Assembly (NCBI RefSeq): GCF_000350225.1
Contig: NW_005179377.1
Coordinates: 1-42,969, forward strand
Origin: Chondrus crispus
Taxonomy: Eukaryota > Rhodophyta > Florideophyceae > Gigartinales > Gigartinaceae
DNA: 42,969 nucleotides
Direction: 5' to 3'
The notes below the pieces were generated by a model. That model was not told the origin of the DNA and searched no databases. It was given only the letters and a program-made list of their open reading frames with translations. This document shows, in pieces, positions 16,119 through 26,453 of this stretch. The translations under genes and the position numbers were made by a program. Within the stretch, counting starts at the first letter, position 1. The number at the start of each line of letters is the position of its first letter.

Positions 16119-17255
16119 ATGGAGCCAAATATTGACGCAGGTATAATTGCAGAACGGATCGTCCGCAATCCAACTTCTGAGTCGTCTCAGAAACGATACA
16201 AGTCATCCGCTCAATTGTACCATGAATGGCTGGTGGCACTTGGCGCTAACGTTGATGAGCTTGATTGCTCGCCTACAAGAAAAAAGGAATCTGATCCTGT
16301 TTTTGTAGCTTGTGCTCTTATCATCGCAAGGTGTGGTCCGCGAGAAGATGGTTTCGAGGGACTTAAAGCAAAATCAACAGGAGGCGCAATCAAAAGTGCT
16401 GTAGTGTCCTACTGGAGACGAAGAGGAATAGATGGAGAGTATGTCAGACTCCCAGATGGATCCTTTACTGGTAACCCTGGCAAGTCTCCTGACCTGCAGT
16501 CCTTAATAAACCGATTGGATGAAGCGCAGCGCATATCTCGTGCAAATATAACGAGAAGGGCATACCAAGAAACTCATGAGGATGTCAGAGCTCTTTACTA
16601 CAGATTTGTCGAAGATCAGCTACCTGCTGCTATTAGAAGAGACCCGACAGTCAACTACTCCGAGCTTCAAGTCGCTTGCTTGAATATGATGCAGTTTAGC
16701 TCCGTATCAAGAGGTTCGGAAATGTTAGCGCTCAAGGTGAAAGACTTCTGCTTCACTGGGAACACAATTGATTCACTAATTGTTGGAGTTCTTCCAATTA
16801 CTAAGAACCGAAAAACAAGTTACACTTACTTCAGATTTTCTAAAGCTGTAGATGTGTCCATTTGTGGCTTACGAGCACTCATGGGGGGGTTCTGTGTCTT
16901 AAGATCCCACGCTGTATGCAGTGGAAACCTCTTCGTTCAAGTGAAGTCTAACGTCCTTCAAGGCGGTACTAAATTGGATGGCAGTTCGTACGCCCGTCTT
17001 TTACGGGGCATGGGCGAGAAGTGTGGAATCTATGGATTGGCTGAGCACAGCGCGCGTAGAGGGGGAGCGGGGTACTACTACTACGTTCTGCGACGAGATT
17101 TGTTCTTTCTCTACAGGGCATTCTCATGGGAGAGCCTGACAGAAATGTTGAAATACGTGGGCTTGGAAGACGTTCACAACTCGTACGCCTTGCTTGGGTT
17201 TACTGCTTTTGGAACGAATGAGTTATTCTTTTCTATGCAACCCACGAATCATTAG
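16119..17255 (+). CDS. Eukaryotic tyrosine recombinase (Crypton/phage-integrase-like)
   Basis: A 378-residue frame starts at ATG 16119. Residues 18-110 have the helical core-binding layout typical of tyrosine recombinases (SSQKRYKSSAQLYHEWL start). The catalytic domain carries Arg198 (SSVSRGSEML), a Lys near 229-232 (ITKNRKTS), His310-x-x-Arg313 (AEHSARRGGA), Trp337 and Tyr346 (MLKYVG). The Arg-to-Trp spacing of 24 and Trp-to-Tyr spacing of 9 follow Cre almost exactly, so the full catalytic set looks intact. Such enzymes cut and rejoin DNA through a phosphotyrosine link. No reverse transcriptase or methylase is fused, which argues against DIRS/Ngaro and for a Crypton-like or captain-type DNA element. 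It is divergent from the orphan gene at 15870 and probably nuclear. Confidence 0.85.
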   Translation: MEPNIDAGIIAERIVRNPTSESSQKRYKSSAQLYHEWLVALGANVDELDCSPTRKKESDPVFVACALIIARCGPREDGFEGLKAKSTGGAIKSAVVSYWRRRGIDGEYVRLPDGSFTGNPGKSPDLQSLINRLDEAQRISRANITRRAYQETHEDVRALYYRFVEDQLPAAIRRDPTVNYSELQVACLNMMQFSSVSRGSEMLALKVKDFCFTGNTIDSLIVGVLPITKNRKTSYTYFRFSKAVDVSICGLRALMGGFCVLRSHAVCSGNLFVQVKSNVLQGGTKLDGSSYARLLRGMGEKCGIYGLAEHSARRGGAGYYYYVLRRDLFFLYRAFSWESLTEMLKYVGLEDVHNSYALLGFTAFGTNELFFSMQPTNH

Positions 17256-18338
17256 AGAACTGTTTCCGATGGTGTTTACCTACCAACCTAAATTTGTTTC
17301 AGGAGCGCACGATTCTATTCATGTATTTCGTAAAAAAGCACCTCTGTTTGTATTATTTCTGACAATCACAAATTGAACACAAATGGCAGTCCACCATTAC
17401 GTCAGAGGTGCCTTTCTCTGTATATGAATGTAAATTTTGCGTTTGATGTTCATAATTTCAATTGAAAGCCTTGTATTTAGGACTACTCTAGCGGAAAAAC
17501 GTCTAGAGAAGATTCGAGAAAGTTTTGAATGGAATTTCATCGCATACTGGTTGCTACAATCAGTTATTCAGAATCTGATGACTTCATGATTACACCTTGA
17601 TCCTTAAACGTGATCGTACTTACACACGTAAGATGATTATAACCCCTTGTAGTCCCGTTCTCTTCAAATGCAGGGCCTGATAGTTATGATGGCGAAAGAG
17701 TCTTCTTGCTTTGCTATCCGTAAGAACCTTTGACCTACTCTTCCATCATAAAACTGTCATGCAAATTTCACTGTGAAAGTAATATACTGTGAAGTTCGTG
17801 ATTCAACTCATGAAATGTCATAGCGTACTGTGGAATCAAGAAAATGACAGTTATGATCTTGAAAGAGATCTTGACGACAAAATCTCAAAAGGCGTTGATT
17901 AAAGACAAAACTAACAATCACTTAGGCTTCTTTTGCCATTCAGCTGCAGACGGCTAGAACTCTCGTCCATGGTTGATATGTATCGCTATGATGAGCTTAG
18001 AACAGTTCTTGCAAAACTCTACTCCTTATAGTTCCACACACGTAAAACTGATGGAGAATTTAAAGGAGACAGTAGTACTAATGTATCCTTAGATAATACC
18101 GCAGGGTGTATATATAATGCTATCGAGCATGACAAATTATGAAAATATTAACAACTAAAGAAGACATGGTCTGATTAGACATGGTCCGATTGTGAAACGT
18201 TTAAGAGCATTTAAAAATAGAGCTAGCCATGGACGTATACGCATTGTGTTGCCAGTAAACGAAGGATTACACTGTGAAGACGATATGTTCCCCATAAATA
18301 GGTTCTTCTCTGCAGAACAGTTGGGCGTTCGATGAGGG
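17256..18338. other. AT-rich non-coding stretch right of the recombinase
   Basis: About 1.1 kb of AT-rich sequence without a convincing frame on either strand. It contains the 17338-17411 inverted repeat noted with the mobile element. Its composition matches the island, so it may be the right non-coding flank of that element. No tRNA or other RNA gene is seen. Confidence 0.45.
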
Positions 18339-19105
18339 GGGGTCTTCAAAAAACCTGAAGAAACGTGGGCCCCGCACACGTTGAACCCTTCAAAGACGTT
18401 GGGCCCTCCGAAGACGTTGGGTCTTCGACAAAATGTGTGCTCATCGACGAGGATGGGTCCTGCACAAGTTGGGCCCTTCAAAGAGGTTGGGCCCTCCGAA
18501 GACGTTGGGTCTTCGACAGTTGGGTCATCGGCACAAAGTGTGCTATTCGACGAGGGTGGGTCCTGCACAAGTTGGGCCGTCCGAAGAGGTTGGGACGTCT
18601 GAAGACGTTGGGTCTTAGACAATTGAGTCTTCGGCACAAAGCGTGTTTTTCAACGAGGTTGGGTCCCGCACAAGTTGGGCCGTTCAAAGAGGTCGGGCCC
18701 TCCGAAGACGTTGGGTCTTCGACAGTCCTTCGACACAAAAGGTGCTCTTTGACGAGGTCGGGTCCTGATGAAACGTTGGGTCGCATACAGGTTGGGACCT
18801 CTAAAGAGTTCGATAGTGTAGAAGCGTTGGGCTGACTACTTGGGACTCCCAAGAGGTTGGGTTGGGTCTTCGACGCAAAGTGAGGCATTGGACGAGGTGG
18901 GGTCTTCAAGATACGTGAATAAATGATGGAACCTGCAGAAGTGGGGCCCTTTAAAGAGGTTGGGGCCTACGAAGAGGTTGGTTCCAGAAAAAAGTGGACT
19001 CTTCGACGACGTTGGGTCCAGATAAAACGTTGGGTCGGGTATATAGGTTGGGCTCTCCGAAGACTTGGGGACTTCGACGCAAAGTATGCTCTTCGATATG
19101 GTTAG
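18339..19105. repeat. Degenerate minisatellite with roughly 88-104-base period
   Basis: The block GAAGACGTTGGGTCTT recurs at about 18410, 18498, 18601 and 18705, joined by GCACAAGTTGGGCC and AAGAGGTTGGG(C) blocks. More diverged copies continue to about 19105 (GACGTTGGGTCCAG near 19009, CCGAAGACTTGGGGACTTCG near 19058). The spacing is 88, 103 and 104 bases. Long frames across the array in several phases are by-products of the repeat. Confidence 0.8.
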
Positions 19106-20200
19106 GTATTTGTGTAGTGTTATTTTCGGAGGTCTGGTTGGTTATTGTATGTTTGTCGTTTGTTTCCTAAAAGTTTCCAGCAGAATGCAAAAATGCATAT
19201 GCAGGGTGCAATGGCGGTTTCAATGTAGTGTAGTATTGAGTCTAAGGATGTTTTGGGAATGGATCCTCCTTTTCTGACAATACTTTTACAGACATCCTGG
19301 CTTATATCTTCCTTTGCGTTATCGGGTGTCTGAGAGAGGTGGGAGTTTCACTTCGGGCGGTGGACTGTTTTAATTGAAAGTTAGGATTTATCATACCGGC
19401 GGCATCGCTGGGGGGTTTCCCGTCGTCAAAACGGTTGCCCGCATCGGAGATGCATGAAGCTGAACGGGAGGGGAAAACGGCGCGGCGCGCGCCGCGTGGG
19501 GCGCAGTAGCCCGCTGTTGCGCTTCAGTACACGTGTCGGAAGCTCTCTGAAAGGGCGGCAATGCCTGCGAAAGGAAATTAGCGTGGTCACGGACGAGCAC
19601 CGGCTAACGGGGGAATTGCGCCTGGAAGTAGGGAGCGGAGCCGCGGGGAGGACGCGAAGAGAAAGGGCGGGGACTGTGCGAAGGGGAAAAGGGGCGCAGG
19701 GGGGTCATGTGTGGGGCCAGGGGGTCGCGGGGGATGGGAGACGGAGCGGGGGAGACAGCGTTCCGAGCGCTTGAGGTAGCGAGAGGGCGCAGAGTAGGTA
19801 GCATAAAAGGAACCCGCGGCGGCAGGGGGGACGAGAAAAAGGAGAAGGGCATCAAGTGAATTGGAGAGGCCGAGATCAGGTGGATTCCTGAGAAGTCGAG
19901 TGGATTCTCGACGAGCGGAGGCTTGCACCGGGTGGATTCCCAGTCCGCAAGGTTCGGCAAAATTTGGAAATTTCGTTTCTCATACCCCCTGACGTCGGAT
20001 TCTCGTGTACACGTGACTGTTGAATTGAACCCCCCCCGTCGCCGTTTTTCGTCTGGATATCATGTCGTTCAACTTTTCTCTCTCCGAGCTCTTCCCATCT
20101 ATCAGCATCGCCTTCGCCGCACTTCTCTTTCGTTCAACCGTGCCTGCAAGACCTCAATTCTTGCTTTGCAGAGCGAAACTTGCTCAGAGGATTTAGCGGC
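19106..20200. other. Spacer and leader upstream of the giant gene
   Basis: AT-rich to about 19390, then purine-rich GC-rich sequence (19440-19920) whose minus-strand frames are Pro/Ala/Ser-rich and broken. These recall the low-complexity part of the non-LTR pseudogene but show no domain. From about 20030 the plus strand turns pyrimidine-rich (TTCAACTTTTCTCTCTCCG), probably the promoter-proximal leader of the gene at 20201. Confidence 0.4.
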
Positions 20201-23200
20201 ATGCAATCTTCGACAAAGCAGATTAGTTCCGACCCCAGCTTCGATCCAGAGCTCGACTGCTGCATGGCTTGTGGCTCCAACACCAAGAAGCGCCCAGCCA
20301 TCCATGTATTTTTGACAGGCAAACAAGTTCAGATGAGAGGAACAGTTGATACTTCTCCCCTCCAAAACCCTTTTTCCGGTAAACAGGCGGGGTCATTTCT
20401 CCTCTGCACAGATTGCAGATCCAAGAAACTAGGTTGGTCTGTCATAAGCGATACCAGGCGGTACGGCTCTAGAGCGCGCACAGCGCTCCAGCGTTGGAAA
20501 TCGAGAGTCAATCCGAGACCTTCAAGGAATAACGTCTGCTTCATCTGCGAAAAGCTGCGCAAACATTACAGCGATCAGGATCGCTGTCATGACTTTCCCG
20601 TACCTGGACATGTATCAGTGAATCTGGCACTATTCCAAGTATTACTGGATACAGAAGGCGTTCGAGCGGGCTTCTGTGCAGAGTTGTCTAATCGATCGGG
20701 CATTGGTATCAACGACGCTTTGGAGATACTGAGGGGAATACAGGACACGCGTTTTTGCAGATTTCATCACAACCACACGAGACATTCAATGAATACTGCC
20801 ATTCTTCAAGACGATTCGAACCGCGGTACACAGTTCGGAGTGTGTGTTTTTAAAGAAAAAGGATGCTTGGAAACAAGCTCAGTGCTTCGTCCATTGCAAA
20901 AGCCCTCTACAAGCACCCTCGAAGCAGCTGAAGAATACGCCGAGCTGGTCGAGGCAGTTGGCATTCTATCGGATGGATGCCTTGTACTGGAGGACGTGGT
21001 CGAGAAGTACGCTTGCGGGGCTTGCAGATACATACTTTCGAAAGGCAGGGGCGGTAATAGGCCTACATTTCAGCTATCGATGCTACGTCACTCGGCTGAC
21101 AGATGCTTGGTTGAATGCGTACTGTTCGCTTTGGATGGTAACGTAGGCAGTAGCGGGTTCAGTCATTCGCATGAAATTTCTCGCCTCGCAGAAGCGCTGC
21201 GCAGTAGAGTTAAGCGGCCCTTTCCATCTTTGCCCGAATGTCGCTTTCTTCCGGTCTCAGATGTAACGTCCTTGCGAAAGGAGCTGAACGCGCACAGTTC
21301 ATCGACCTCCGCAGATGTTACGATGCGGACTATCGAATCGCGCATTTCCCCTGTCTTAGCCGCTCGAAATGTACACCTCTACTCTTTATCCAGGAAGAAC
21401 CGGTGTTATGCGACAGCTGAGGCTCTCGCTCACACCGTTAATGGGGTAATATCACTGGCGGATGGAGACGAAACTGCTTTGCTGCCTAGGGAAAGAAGAA
21501 GGCTACTGAACGATATGTCAAGGAGGTTAGGCTCGAAGAGAGATGATTATCGACGAGGCAGTTGGAAGCTTTCGGAAGAGATCTCTGCAGTTCCGCGAAA
21601 GCTTTGGGGTTCTACAGTTCTTGATATGGCATCCAATAGGCAATTGGCCGGGTGGAAAGTGACTGCATCAGGTACTGGCCTCGCCCTTTCTGACATTTTC
21701 CCCATCAACAACGATGGATCTGTCATGCCGAGGCAAGAGTTGGACAACTTTGCTGAAATCTCGCTAAATGAGCGCGGTTCATCAGCAGCGCTTTCCCGGA
21801 CAGACTTTCTACTATGCCTGAGGGCGCTGAAGATATTGGAACAAGTGGTCTTCTCTCGCTCGCGTATCAGCGTGGGGCCTCTGCAGACAACCCTTTCCAT
21901 TGCTGGAATGCTGGAATCGTCGCCGTCGTGGACGAGTGTGCTGCACTCGCTTGGGCTCGTCCTCTCTTACGACACCACTGAGGCCTATCGAAAAGCTCTA
22001 ATTGCGGAACGAGAGCAGGCGACACGAGGAGCCTTCGATGAGGTGCCAGTTGACGACAGAATTATCACGGTGCAAATGGATAACTTTGATATTCTTCCCG
22101 TGCATAGCGTCAAGGCAGCCGGCAAATCGCTTCCAATGGTGAGTGGGACAGCGACGCAGTCAATACTGCAGTCAAAGCGTCGAAAGCTCGTACACAATGC
22201 GTCAAATGCAACAACGGGGATGGCAGGGTTCAACGAAGAGTGGTTTCAGAGTTGGAGAAAATGGTCAGACGTGCCTTCCTTGTCTAGTCGAAACGCATTT
22301 ATATCTTCGCTTAACTCGAAGGAGGATCAAAGCGTCCTCACTGACTTTTACGACATCGCGTTTGGTGCTGTTTTCGAAAAGCGGTCGGAGCTGCTGGGAA
22401 CAGGACGCGAACCCATGCAGTATAGGCGAGGCAACACGGAGATGGCCTACAAGCACCAAGGAGTTAATTTTCGGACCCTTTTGCTGTCCTGCTTCACTCC
22501 ACATGGCGGGATGGATAGCAAAAGCCCAGAACTGTACGAACAAGATGTACTGTTTGTCGACGTGTGTCGGATGAATGCCGCCGACATTTTGACAATCCAC
22601 CAAAAGCTTCAATTGATTTCTGAACTTTTGAGACCAGGTCAGCCGGACTGCCCACGCTTTGTAGTCGTGTCCGGGGACCAGCCAACGTACAAGATGCTGG
22701 TCAATATATGGCGGAACTCTCTTCGAGAATCAAGAGGTGGGATAAGTGGGGATGGAAGCAGTTCAAGAACTAGACTCCATGAATGGCTCATACCATTCCC
22801 CGGCTTCTTTCACGTGGAAAAGCAGAGCATGTATCCTGTTTGCAAGGAAATGTTAGATGGCCTTGGACTTCAAGAGCTTGCGGAATGCTCTGGACTCTCG
22901 CGGAGTCAGGTCGATAACATTCTAAAGCATGGCCATGCGCGCAATAATCGCTCTCTACTCTTCAGCGTGTGCGCGGCTCTCATCATACACACAACAGATC
23001 TGGTCCAAGCCGAATGTCCGGACATGAAGGACAACCTCGAAGAGATTCTGCAAGGTCGAACTTCCATGACGAGAGCAAAGGAGGTTAGCAGTAATTCTGT
23101 ACTGCTGCGGTGCGTGACAGAGAAGGTCACGGCAAGGACCCTTTCTATCGGCCGTCTTTGCCGTTCGCGCGTCATGGAATTCTTTTCACGAAGCCCCAAC

Positions 23201-26200
23201 GGAGAACATTTCGTTTCCATGATCCTTTTCACATGCCTGCTCCCTACCGTGGGCTTCCATGTTCTATCTAGAACAGCACACACGGATGTGGTAGACAGCT
23301 TTTGGCTGAGGCTGAACAACGTCCTCCACACTGCGGGTCACATCAAATATCAGGAGCTCTACCTGTTCTACGCTTTCTTTCGTGCCGTAATGCCGCCTGT
23401 GTCTTTCAATGACCTTTTCAAGGACAAGCCAGGCGCAATGGTAGCACGAGTACCAAGTTTTACAGCTGGTTTGGGCACTTTATACGATTCGCGTGGGTGG
23501 ACATATGTCCATCTTGATGAGGCTCTGGAGATGCTCATTATCCGCCTCGTGAAAGGCCTGAACGTTCTAATGCTACCGTATATAGAATCATGTGGGGCGT
23601 GGCTGCTGGAATCTTCCAAGGCTCGTATGAAGATCAGAACCATTACGGCTGCCTCGAGGTCTTATCGGCGTACTCGCGTTGCCAATACAGACGCTCCAGG
23701 CGACGCTCCGGGGGGGTCACCGCTCGGGGGATACGACAGAAGTGCCGCGCAGAGCAGTACAGTGCGGAAGATGGTGGAGCTCATGCGCCAGAAGGGTTTC
23801 CTTACATTGGAGCACCGGCAAAGTGCCAAACTACGAAATGTACTTGGAACAACCGTGCGTGATCTCGAGGACGAACGTCTTCAAACGATGGTTTTGGACA
23901 TCGATAATCATGGCCGCACTAGTGCTGAACTCCACGCGGCGGCTATGTTTCCAGAAGTATTTGGTCCGCTGTCAAAGGAAGACTATGAGAAGTTCTTTAA
24001 TGGGAAAAGATTCCGCGGAGTTTGGACGAAGCAGCGTCAAATCCCGACCGCAGGCTCCGTGATGGCAAGGAAAGTGGAAGCGCAAACTTCCCGCAGACTG
24101 GGCTCGAAACCGAAGAGGACGCTCGCCGACCTTCGCCACTTGCGAATAAAAACCATGACTAATTTGACACTTGCTGAGCACGCTGCTGTTCGGGCTGGTG
24201 ATGTACGAGGGGCAGACCAAGCACGGAATCGCTGGGAGGAGCTTCACGCCTCGCGTTTTTTGATCTCATCTCTGGCGTACGCGTATCGCGATACAAATCT
24301 CGCCATTCGACACGCAACGAAAAGTGCTTTCTTGCCAGCTCTTAAGCTCACATTGAGAGGTAATCGGGATGACCAGCTGCCACATTCCAATCAGATGGCG
24401 ACGGAGGCGAGGAATGGAATATCTTTCTACTACGACTTTGACATGCCGCCGTACGTCAGTGTGATGATGGACGTCATGAATCACATTTGGAGTCGTGGAA
24501 CTGATGGAAGGCGCGGAAATTCCCTGTATTGCATGACCGTGCAGAAGATGAGGCATGTTCTGCGTCCATGGTTTGCGGGGCGGCGTGGGCGGTACCTCAA
24601 GCAGTTACATCTGCACATAGACGATCCCACAAACGTCATCCCCCAAAAGAGAGGGGAGCAGGAAAGGCGCGATCACTGGCGAGAGGCTGGGGGAGCCGCA
24701 CACGACTCCACTCACACGATACAATTTAAAGAGGAAAGCGAGAACATAATGGGATTCCATCTTCCAGTGTCTGTACCCTGGTCCTCACTCGTCGGACCCC
24801 GGCCGAACAGGGACGCTATTTGCAGTTTGCACCTTTTTTGCGGCGCCATTGCAGCTCTGGAGTTAGCGTGTGAAGAGGATCTGGGCGTTTCCGTTTTCCT
24901 GTATGGTGGATGCTTCGCAATCCCAGTCGATTGTGTTGGGAAAAACGGTTTGAGAGCTTTGCCAGAGTTGGCGTGTCTTCACGAGAGCTGTAGCAACCCG
25001 CGGGAAGGGGAGGTTGTTTTAATACATCCGGAGAAACATGAGGAGAAGCTACGCACCTCGAAAATAGGCACGGCCAGCACATCGCCGGGAACAAGAGGCG
25101 CAGAAAGGAATGCTGCTCTCCAGGATGAAACATTACTCCAGGTTCCTAGAACCCGCGTCATGAAGCTGTCGAGTAGGGGCGGCTTGGAAATCACTGACAC
25201 TACGATTGCACACGGCGAGGCCGAAACACGTTTCGTCGCAGCATTCAACACCTTCGTACAACCCCTTTTGGCTGACCTTGGTTGGGAGGAGGACCACATG
25301 TGCGCCACGAGCACCCCCACGCCGACGAGCATCGAGAATTTCTCCAGGCGCGGAAGCAGCTGTGTTTTCGTGTCGAAAGATACAGACGTGACCATGATTC
25401 TTGCACTTGCGGAAAGGTTGCGGAACAGAGGCGTCATCCATGTGCTGGGTGAAAACATTATTGATATCGACTCCCTTCTTGAAAGCGTTCGGCAAAGTAA
25501 GGTTCAAATAGGTTATATTGCATGCGCGTATGTATTGGCGGGATGCGATTTCACGCCGGGAACATGCGGTATCTCGCATGAGAGGTACCTCCGGGCTCTA
25601 TTACGCAACAGGGAATTTATTAGAGACATTAATATGCTCTCTTCAGGCGACGTTTTTGAGCTCTTAACGCTCTTGGCCTACCTCGAAAAGTACGGCAAAT
25701 TCCGAGTGACCAACGCTGAGCAAATGGAAAAGCTTGAGAACGAATGGAGCCTTCGATCTCTTGATCTATTGGAAGTGAGGAAGAAGCGAAGAACTTTCTT
25801 CGTCAGCAATAATGCCATGGGTTGCTCAGATTGGAGGCTCGATGTGAGGCGGTTTGTTTCTGACAAGGCGAAGTCGGCGAGTGACCTCGTCCCGCTAAGA
25901 GAGCACGTTGAAATGCAGGCAGCAAGAACCAAGCTGGTCGTATTCGGATACTGGCAGAAAGCAGAAAACGCGTTGCTTTCGGCGGATATTGTGATGGGTT
26001 GTGAAGAGGAGCATGGGTTCGATTCCGCCGGTGGCATCATTTTGGAAAGACAGTCCGACGTGCAGCGCATCGAAAAGACGATGCGAAACTTGACCGCTAC
26101 ATGTGCGTGCAAAGGGCCGTGCACCACACTTCGCTGTTCGTGCGTCAAACGAAAGACGAAATGCATCGGCTGCCAATGTGACAGAAGGTCTTGCCAGAAT

Positions 26201-26392
26201 CTTGCTGCGCAGACAATTCGCATACTCCACGGCAGCAGCGAAATGTTTACTTCGTACGAACGTGAAGGGGAAACGGAAGTCGATTGCGCTGGAACGAATG
26301 AGCCACCTTTCGAATCCAATGTCTTCAATCCGCCTACCCTTGGTACGGAGCTCGATCTCGAGGAGCTCGAAAACCTTTTGAGCCTCGCGTAG
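20201..26392 (+). CDS. Giant 2063-residue protein: Cys pairs, RNase H/DDE-like core candidate, FEN1-type nuclease, CXC domain
   Basis: A single uninterrupted frame starts at ATG 20201; the earlier in-frame start at 20180 is only TTG. The N-terminus has three C-x2-C pairs (CMAC, CTDC, CFIC), probably zinc-binding. The middle has an aspartate-bearing MDNFDILPVHS motif (about 626) and a GDQPTY motif (Asp826), then PFPGFFHVEK (about 872). This order recalls large animal and algal transposon-like proteins and is compatible with an RNase H/DDE-type core, though I cannot name the family or the third acidic residue. Near 1670-1785 lie HGEAET, SKDTD and LAGCDFTPG, which match the metal-binding motifs of FEN1/XPG nucleases. 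At about 1969-2001 a CXC (tesmin/TSO1-like) Cys-rich module follows (CACKGPC, RCSC, CIGCQC). It is likely nuclear. It faces the methyltransferase at 26454 tail to tail, 61 bases apart. Confidence 0.8.
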   Translation: MQSSTKQISSDPSFDPELDCCMACGSNTKKRPAIHVFLTGKQVQMRGTVDTSPLQNPFSGKQAGSFLLCTDCRSKKLGWSVISDTRRYGSRARTALQRWKSRVNPRPSRNNVCFICEKLRKHYSDQDRCHDFPVPGHVSVNLALFQVLLDTEGVRAGFCAELSNRSGIGINDALEILRGIQDTRFCRFHHNHTRHSMNTAILQDDSNRGTQFGVCVFKEKGCLETSSVLRPLQKPSTSTLEAAEEYAELVEAVGILSDGCLVLEDVVEKYACGACRYILSKGRGGNRPTFQLSMLRHSADRCLVECVLFALDGNVGSSGFSHSHEISRLAEALRSRVKRPFPSLPECRFLPVSDVTSLRKELNAHSSSTSADVTMRTIESRISPVLAARNVHLYSLSRKNRCYATAEALAHTVNGVISLADGDETALLPRERRRLLNDMSRRLGSKRDDYRRGSWKLSEEISAVPRKLWGSTVLDMASNRQLAGWKVTASGTGLALSDIFPINNDGSVMPRQELDNFAEISLNERGSSAALSRTDFLLCLRALKILEQVVFSRSRISVGPLQTTLSIAGMLESSPSWTSVLHSLGLVLSYDTTEAYRKALIAEREQATRGAFDEVPVDDRIITVQMDNFDILPVHSVKAAGKSLPMVSGTATQSILQSKRRKLVHNASNATTGMAGFNEEWFQSWRKWSDVPSLSSRNAFISSLNSKEDQSVLTDFYDIAFGAVFEKRSELLGTGREPMQYRRGNTEMAYKHQGVNFRTLLLSCFTPHGGMDSKSPELYEQDVLFVDVCRMNAADILTIHQKLQLISELLRPGQPDCPRFVVVSGDQPTYKMLVNIWRNSLRESRGGISGDGSSSRTRLHEWLIPFPGFFHVEKQSMYPVCKEMLDGLGLQELAECSGLSRSQVDNILKHGHARNNRSLLFSVCAALIIHTTDLVQAECPDMKDNLEEILQGRTSMTRAKEVSSNSVLLRCVTEKVTARTLSIGRLCRSRVMEFFSRSPNGEHFVSMILFTCLLPTVGFHVLSRTAHTDVVDSFWLRLNNVLHTAGHIKYQELYLFYAFFRAVMPPVSFNDLFKDKPGAMVARVPSFTAGLGTLYDSRGWTYVHLDEALEMLIIRLVKGLNVLMLPYIESCGAWLLESSKARMKIRTITAASRSYRRTRVANTDAPGDAPGGSPLGGYDRSAAQSSTVRKMVELMRQKGFLTLEHRQSAKLRNVLGTTVRDLEDERLQTMVLDIDNHGRTSAELHAAAMFPEVFGPLSKEDYEKFFNGKRFRGVWTKQRQIPTAGSVMARKVEAQTSRRLGSKPKRTLADLRHLRIKTMTNLTLAEHAAVRAGDVRGADQARNRWEELHASRFLISSLAYAYRDTNLAIRHATKSAFLPALKLTLRGNRDDQLPHSNQMATEARNGISFYYDFDMPPYVSVMMDVMNHIWSRGTDGRRGNSLYCMTVQKMRHVLRPWFAGRRGRYLKQLHLHIDDPTNVIPQKRGEQERRDHWREAGGAAHDSTHTIQFKEESENIMGFHLPVSVPWSSLVGPRPNRDAICSLHLFCGAIAALELACEEDLGVSVFLYGGCFAIPVDCVGKNGLRALPELACLHESCSNPREGEVVLIHPEKHEEKLRTSKIGTASTSPGTRGAERNAALQDETLLQVPRTRVMKLSSRGGLEITDTTIAHGEAETRFVAAFNTFVQPLLADLGWEEDHMCATSTPTPTSIENFSRRGSSCVFVSKDTDVTMILALAERLRNRGVIHVLGENIIDIDSLLESVRQSKVQIGYIACAYVLAGCDFTPGTCGISHERYLRALLRNREFIRDINMLSSGDVFELLTLLAYLEKYGKFRVTNAEQMEKLENEWSLRSLDLLEVRKKRRTFFVSNNAMGCSDWRLDVRRFVSDKAKSASDLVPLREHVEMQAARTKLVVFGYWQKAENALLSADIVMGCEEEHGFDSAGGIILERQSDVQRIEKTMRNLTATCACKGPCTTLRCSCVKRKTKCIGCQCDRRSCQNLAAQTIRILHGSSEMFTSYEREGETEVDCAGTNEPPFESNVFNPPTLGTELDLEELENLLSLA

Positions 26393-26453
26393 AGGCTGTA
26401 GCATGTGCCAAATTCGAAGGGAAAGCATCTTCTTTAAGGCGGGAGCAGGTCGC

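Larger units (their letters stand above)
11249..17412. mobile_element. AT-rich island: candidate tyrosine-recombinase mobile element with Ulp1-type cargo
   Basis: Four consecutive genes (coiled-coil protein, Ulp1-zinc finger, orphan, tyrosine recombinase) share AT-richer composition than the GC-rich sequence on the left and the gene at 20201 on the right. All look like mobile-element functions. A 9-base inverted repeat (GCACCTCTG 17338-17346, CAGAGGTGC 17403-17411) lies just after the recombinase, but I found no partner for it on the left. The ends are therefore approximate, and two nested elements remain possible. Confidence 0.45.

Noticed and set aside
16119..17255. DIRS or Ngaro retroelement
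   Set aside because: Those carry reverse transcriptase and RNase H beside the recombinase. None is present within several kilobases.
18155..18909. Several frames of 60-160 residues on both strands
   Set aside because: They run through the minisatellite in multiple phases and consist of repeat-derived peptides, so they are not genes.
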